In this document: one piece after another, positions 42,837-46,696 of the stretch | Numbering within the stretch: position 1 is the first letter of the stretch | Layout: every line of letters starts with the position of its first letter | Assembly: GCA_028065725.1 (NCBI GenBank) | Contig: JAPTVL010000112.1 | Coordinates: 1 to 46,696, forward strand | DNA length: 46,696 bases | From: Betaproteobacteria bacterium | Lineage (GTDB): Bacteria; Pseudomonadota; Gammaproteobacteria; Burkholderiales; Rhodocyclaceae | Reading direction: 5' to 3' | The notes under the pieces: model-generated | Told to the model about the DNA's origin: nothing | Seen by the model: the letters and a program-made list of their open reading frames with translations, nothing else | Database searches by the model: none | Translations under genes and position numbers: made by a program

Positions 42837-42903
42837 TCTGCAGCGGACCGCGCCGGCTCGGTGCAGAATGAAACATTGGCAATTGCAGCCCCTTTGAGGG
42901 CGA

Positions 42904-45900
42904 GTGCCTGATCCGCCGCGCGGAGCCCGACCAACAGTGAGAATCGTGGCGACTGAACCGAACGAACCCGAAGCCTTCCGCGGCCTGACTGAAGCCGAGG
43001 TTCACGAGCGCGTGGCGCGCGGCCAGGTCAACCGCGTGCACACGCCGGTCAGCCGCACCACGCGGCAGATCCTGAACGCCCATGTTTTCACCCGTTTCAA
43101 CGCACTGCTGGGTGCGCTGTGGGCGATCGTCATTGCCGTGGGATCGTGGCGGGACGCCTTGTTCGGTGGTGTGATTGTGGTCAATGCCCTGATCGGCATC
43201 GCGCAGGAGTTACGCGCCAAATGGACGCTCGACCGCCTCGCGCTGCAGGCGTCGTCACATCCACGTGTGGTCCGCGAGGGGCGGGTGGCCGAAGTCTTCG
43301 CCGAGGACATCGTGATCGACGACGTGCTCGAACTGGACGCCGGCGATCCGGTCCTGGTAGATGGGATCGTCCTGTTCGCCTCTGGCCTGGAGCTGGATGA
43401 GTCGCTGCTCACCGGCGAGTCCGAGCCGGTGGCCTGCCAGAGGGGCGACCTCGTGCGCTCGGGCAGCCTCGTCGTCGCCGGAAGTGGGCGTTATCAGGCC
43501 ACGGCGGTTGGTGAGGCCGCCTGGGTTCACCAGTTGGACCGCGAGGCCCGACGCTTTGTCCTCGCCCGTTCTGAGTTGCGTGTTGGGATCGACCGCATCC
43601 TGCGGGTGGTCGGGTGGGCGATTCTGCCGACCGCCACACTGCTGTTCGTCAGCCAGTTCACGCTCGGCATACACCTCACCGGGGCTCTGCTGTATAGCGC
43701 TGCTGGTGTCGTCGCCATGGTGCCGCAAGGGCTGGTGCTACTGACCAGCCTCGCCCTGGCGGTGGGGGCCGTGCGCTTGGCGCGCCGTCGCGCCCTGGTA
43801 CAGGATCTGGCCGCGACCGAGGCGCTGGCCCGCGTCGACGTGATCTGCCTCGACAAGACGGGCACCCTGACCGAGCGCGAGCTGCGGGTTCACAGGCTCG
43901 AGCCACTTGCCGACGAACCCAACACCACACGCGCGCTGGCCGCGTTGGCCGCAGCTGAGCTGCGGCCCAACGCCACGCTTGAGGCCATTGCCCGTGCCTG
44001 GCCGGCCGAGGCCGGCGGCCCGGCGTTGCAAGGGGCCGTGGCGTTCTCCTCGGTGCGCAAGTGGAGCGGAGCGACCCTTGGTGAACTCGGCACCTGGGTG
44101 CTGGGCGCGCCCGACATCCTTCTGGCCGACCGGCCCGGGACGGAGTCGTTGGTGCAACAGGTACGCGAACGCGCCGCATCCGGCCTCCGCGTCCTGCTCC
44201 TGGCACGCTCAGAGACTCCCCTCGATGCGAATCGGCTGCCTGCCGAGCTTGCTCCGGTCGCCCTGGTGCTGCTGTCGGAGCGGGTCCGCGCGGATGCAGA
44301 GACCACCTTGCGGGATATTGCTGCGCAGGGCGTGACGGTCCGGTTGATCTCGGGGGATCACCCCGCCACGGTCGCCGCCGTGGCCCGAGACCTTGGCATT
44401 GCCGGCAGCGATGAAGCCATCGACGCGTCGACGCTGACTGAAGACGCGTTGAATGAACTGGCGCACAGCCGAACCGTGTTCGGGCGGACCTCGCCCCGGC
44501 AGAAGGAGGTGATCGTTTCGGCACTGCAGGCGGCGGGTCATGCCGTGGCAATGGTGGGCGACGGCGTCAACGACATCCCGGCCCTCAAGCGCGCCGACGT
44601 CGGCGTGGCCATGGGCGCGGGCGCGCCTGCTGCGCGCGCCGTCGCGCAGCTCATCCTGCTGGACAACCGCTTCGCCAACATGCCCGCGATCATGGCCGAA
44701 GGTCGGAGGGTGGTCGGCGACGTCGAACGCGTCGCTGTGCTGTTCCTGACCAAAACCGTGTACGCCATGCTGCTGGCGCTGGCGGTGGGCATCGCCGGCG
44801 TGGCGTTTCCCCTCCTGCCCCGGCACATCTCTCTGGTGGACGCGCTGACCATCGGATTTCCGGCCTTCCTGCTGTCCCTGGAGCCCAACGGCGAGCGACT
44901 ACGCCCGGGTTTCGTGGAGCGGGTACTGCATTTCGCGGTGCCAGCCGGCCTGTTCGTCGCCGGAGCGACCTTCGCCGCCTTCGCCTTGGTGCGCACGCAG
45001 TGGGGCGCAGACATGCCCGAGGCGCGAACCGCGGCGACGCTGGTGCTATTCGCCGTGTCGATCTGGGTGCTGGTGTTGTCTGCTACGCCGTTGCGCCTGC
45101 GTCGCGCGCTGCTGGTCGGCGCGATGATCGCGTTGTTCCTGCTTACGTTGATCATGCCTGCGCTGCGAACCTTCTTTGCGTTGCAGCTTCTACCACTCGG
45201 TGCATGGTTGGCATGCGCGGCGATCGCGGCGGCTGCCGCGATTGCGCTGCACTGGAGTCGAGCCGTCGCTGCGTTCATGCCGCGACATCCGATCCCTTCC
45301 CGGCCGCTGCAGCGGCGGGAAATCATGCTCTGGCTCCTCGGTGCGGACAGCCCCAAAGCGTTCCTCGTTGTCGCCGCGGTTCTGGTGGTCGGCGGGGCGT
45401 GGCTGTTGTTCGGAGTCATGGAAGACATCATCTCTCACGACCCGCTGGTGGACGTCGATGTCTGGGTTTTTCATCTGCTACAAGCGCTGCGCATCCCACC
45501 ACTGAATAACGTGATGGTCGCCATCACCGAACTGGGCGATTCGCAGGTGCTGCTGCCGGTCATCGTCGCCGCGTTGGTCTGGTTCGTCGTGCGACGGCTT
45601 TGGTTGACTGCCGGCTATTGGATTGCGGCCGTCGGGGTTGCCGAACTGCTGGCGGGGGTAATCAAGCTGGCACTGCATCGGCCGCGTCCGCAACTGATGT
45701 ACGCAGGCGTCGAGCAGTTCTCGTTCCCCAGCGGCCATGCGGTGATGAGTACGGCGGTCTATGGCTTCCTGGCCTATCTGCTCTTGCGGCGCGCGTCCGC
45801 GACGTGGCGCCGTGCGGGAGCCGCAGCGACGGTTTCGCTGATTGTTCTGATCGGTTTCTCTCGCCTGTACCTCGGCGCGCACTGGCTGTCGGACGTGCTT

Positions 45901-46122
45901 GGCGGACTGGCCTTCGGGGTGGCGTGGGTCGCGGCCTTGGCGATGGCCTATGAATATCAGTCACAGGAAAGCCTTCGTGTCCGAGCACTCGCAGTGCTGA
46001 TGGCCGGAGTGTTCAGCGTCGCGGCTCTCACCCACATGGCAACGGGTCATCGGGCTGATGTGGAGCGCTACGCCTCACCCATCGCGGCGAAATACACTGG
46101 CGACGACATCGTCACGAGATGA
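42904..46122 (+). CDS. CtpE-like P-type ATPase fused to a C-terminal PAP2 phosphatase domain
   Basis: This 1072-residue protein has a complete P-type ATPase in its first 790 or so residues: TGES at 170-173, phosphorylated D317 (LDKTGTLTE), MVGDGVND near 550 and ten expected helices. M4 reads MVPQGLVLLTS, where calcium-pump-like relatives have PEGL, so E is replaced by Q275. The last part (about 825-1045) is a PAP2 domain with all three motifs: K921-x6-R928P929, PSGH 942-945, and S986R987-x5-H993-x3-D997. The catalytic histidines are present. The frame is unbroken, so this is a true fusion. Start choice is uncertain: GTG at 42904, 42937 or 42946. Confidence 0.88.
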   Translation: MPDPPRGARPTVRIVATEPNEPEAFRGLTEAEVHERVARGQVNRVHTPVSRTTRQILNAHVFTRFNALLGALWAIVIAVGSWRDALFGGVIVVNALIGIAQELRAKWTLDRLALQASSHPRVVREGRVAEVFAEDIVIDDVLELDAGDPVLVDGIVLFASGLELDESLLTGESEPVACQRGDLVRSGSLVVAGSGRYQATAVGEAAWVHQLDREARRFVLARSELRVGIDRILRVVGWAILPTATLLFVSQFTLGIHLTGALLYSAAGVVAMVPQGLVLLTSLALAVGAVRLARRRALVQDLAATEALARVDVICLDKTGTLTERELRVHRLEPLADEPNTTRALAALAAAELRPNATLEAIARAWPAEAGGPALQGAVAFSSVRKWSGATLGELGTWVLGAPDILLADRPGTESLVQQVRERAASGLRVLLLARSETPLDANRLPAELAPVALVLLSERVRADAETTLRDIAAQGVTVRLISGDHPATVAAVARDLGIAGSDEAIDASTLTEDALNELAHSRTVFGRTSPRQKEVIVSALQAAGHAVAMVGDGVNDIPALKRADVGVAMGAGAPAARAVAQLILLDNRFANMPAIMAEGRRVVGDVERVAVLFLTKTVYAMLLALAVGIAGVAFPLLPRHISLVDALTIGFPAFLLSLEPNGERLRPGFVERVLHFAVPAGLFVAGATFAAFALVRTQWGADMPEARTAATLVLFAVSIWVLVLSATPLRLRRALLVGAMIALFLLTLIMPALRTFFALQLLPLGAWLACAAIAAAAAIALHWSRAVAAFMPRHPIPSRPLQRREIMLWLLGADSPKAFLVVAAVLVVGGAWLLFGVMEDIISHDPLVDVDVWVFHLLQALRIPPLNNVMVAITELGDSQVLLPVIVAALVWFVVRRLWLTAGYWIAAVGVAELLAGVIKLALHRPRPQLMYAGVEQFSFPSGHAVMSTAVYGFLAYLLLRRASATWRRAGAAATVSLIVLIGFSRLYLGAHWLSDVLGGLAFGVAWVAALAMAYEYQSQESLRVRALAVLMAGVFSVAALTHMATGHRADVERYASPIAAKYTGDDIVTR

Positions 46123-46142
46123 GCGACTAGCCCGAATACTTC

Positions 46143-46696
46143 GTGCGCCGTGCAAAGGCGGCGTCTTCCAGTGGTTGGAATCCCGCCCGGCAACTTTCGT
46201 TCCGGCCGGTAGCAACTGGAGCAGTCGTGGAGGCAACGAAGCGGCTGAAGCCACCAGTGTAGAGGGTCCTGAAAGGGACTTGGCGAGTATGAAGGCCGTA
46301 ACATGGTTGAACGCTGAGCAGGTCCCGAAAATGGTGATGCGGAAGCCAACCAGGCGAGATTACGGGGAAGGCCGACGTCATGGGCGAAACGAGCGAAGTG
46401 TAGTCTGTGGTTCCGCCGGGGTATTGGCGACAGCATGCATACAAGGGGGAGGCGTACGCAACATAGATGGTCTTCCCCGGCTTGCCAAGCCTTCAATCGA
46501 TGACGGTGAGAGAGGTGAAGATTGCAGCCATAGATCCGGACTTTCGTTCGAGGCCACAAGCCCCTGTCCCTGATGAAATACGCTGGTCAAGTCCTTATCA
46601 CGTGAACGTGTTCGAGGCACTGTGTTGCGTTTAGGTTTGCTTGACCACGGTCTGACCTATCTTGCCATCACGTCATGAATGCCTGTGCAATCGGTG
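46143..46696 (+). mobile_element. Group II intron, 5' part (continues beyond the window)
   Basis: Twenty bases after the ATPase-PAP2 stop the sequence changes to a non-coding, structured type beginning GTGCGCC, the usual 5' end of bacterial group II introns. It contains internal stretches like those in domain I of such introns (around 46262-46330). The seven bases before it (46136-46142, ATACTTC, IBS1) can pair with GAAGTGT at 46395-46401 (EBS1), with one G-U pair, at the expected distance of about 250 bases. No reverse transcriptase/maturase frame is seen before the window ends; it would lie further right. Confidence 0.72.

Noticed and set aside
46058..46573. A 171-codon plus-strand frame spanning the ATPase end and the intron
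   Set aside because: It crosses from the end of the ATPase-PAP2 gene into the intron and has no coherent protein features.
46500..46634. A 44-codon frame inside the group II intron
   Set aside because: It is too short, has no reverse transcriptase motif and sits in the structured RNA part; not reported as a gene.

Overview
The window is GC-rich proteobacterial DNA. It appears to be part of an integrative and conjugative element (ICE), or a genomic island derived from one, in a beta- or gammaproteobacterium. The evidence is a block of GI-type (PFGI-1/clc-like) type IV secretion genes at the left edge, followed by about 41 kb of accessory genes for arsenic or selenium, copper and other heavy metals, and cell-envelope stress. 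I cannot name the genus. I saw no rRNA, tRNA, CRISPR array, integrase or attachment site.

Layout. (1) 1-5059, minus strand: a conjugative pilus/T4SS operon with a hypothetical protein, lytic transglycosylase, OmpA-like lipoprotein, pilin-like protein, and TraL-, TraE/VirB8-, TraK- and TraB/VirB10-like proteins. The last gene is cut by the window edge. (2) 5177-12136, minus strand: a tightly packed seven-gene operon with an ArsR-rhodanese repressor, ArsS-type radical SAM enzyme, sodium/solute symporter, degenerate metallophosphoesterase, MerA/LPD-like flavoprotein, and two glycosyltransferases of the TIGR04283 and TIGR04282 types. (3) 12259-21133, plus strand: a divergent gene set with a fatty acid hydroxylase, TVP38-rhodanese fusion, membrane-anchored pentaheme cytochrome c, MMPL/RND exporter, LolA-like protein, DUF1302-like outer-membrane protein, DsrE-like protein and class II glutamine amidotransferase. 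The intergenic region between sets 2 and 3 carries two sigma70-like promoters and a perfect palindrome over the arsR -10 box.

(4) 21610-32820, plus strand: a copper/heavy-metal island. It has a TolC/adaptor/HME-RND tripartite pump flanked by two small exported or membrane proteins, a cupredoxin, a CcdA-like protein, a copper P1B-ATPase with a YHS domain plus two CPMHP/CPKCGM metal-binding repeats, and a SHOCT protein. (5) 32921-34875: an HD-GYP protein and a DUF1232 protein. (6) 35297-46122: a BlaI repressor and M56 metallopeptidase head a largely overlapping operon of RND adaptor, RND pump and TolC lipoprotein, followed by a BcrC-like PAP2 phosphatase and a 1072-residue CtpE-like P-type ATPase fused to a complete PAP2 phosphatase domain. 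(7) 46143 to the end: the 5' part of a group II intron, supported by an IBS1/EBS1 pairing across the exon-intron junction.

The most novel-looking unit is block 6. A BlaI/M56 proteolytic switch that lacks the beta-lactam sensor domain appears to control RND efflux together with two undecaprenyl-pyrophosphate-phosphatase-like domains, one welded to an ion pump. This suggests an envelope-stress or lipid-carrier protection system rather than simple metal efflux. That function is inference; the architecture is visible in the sequence.
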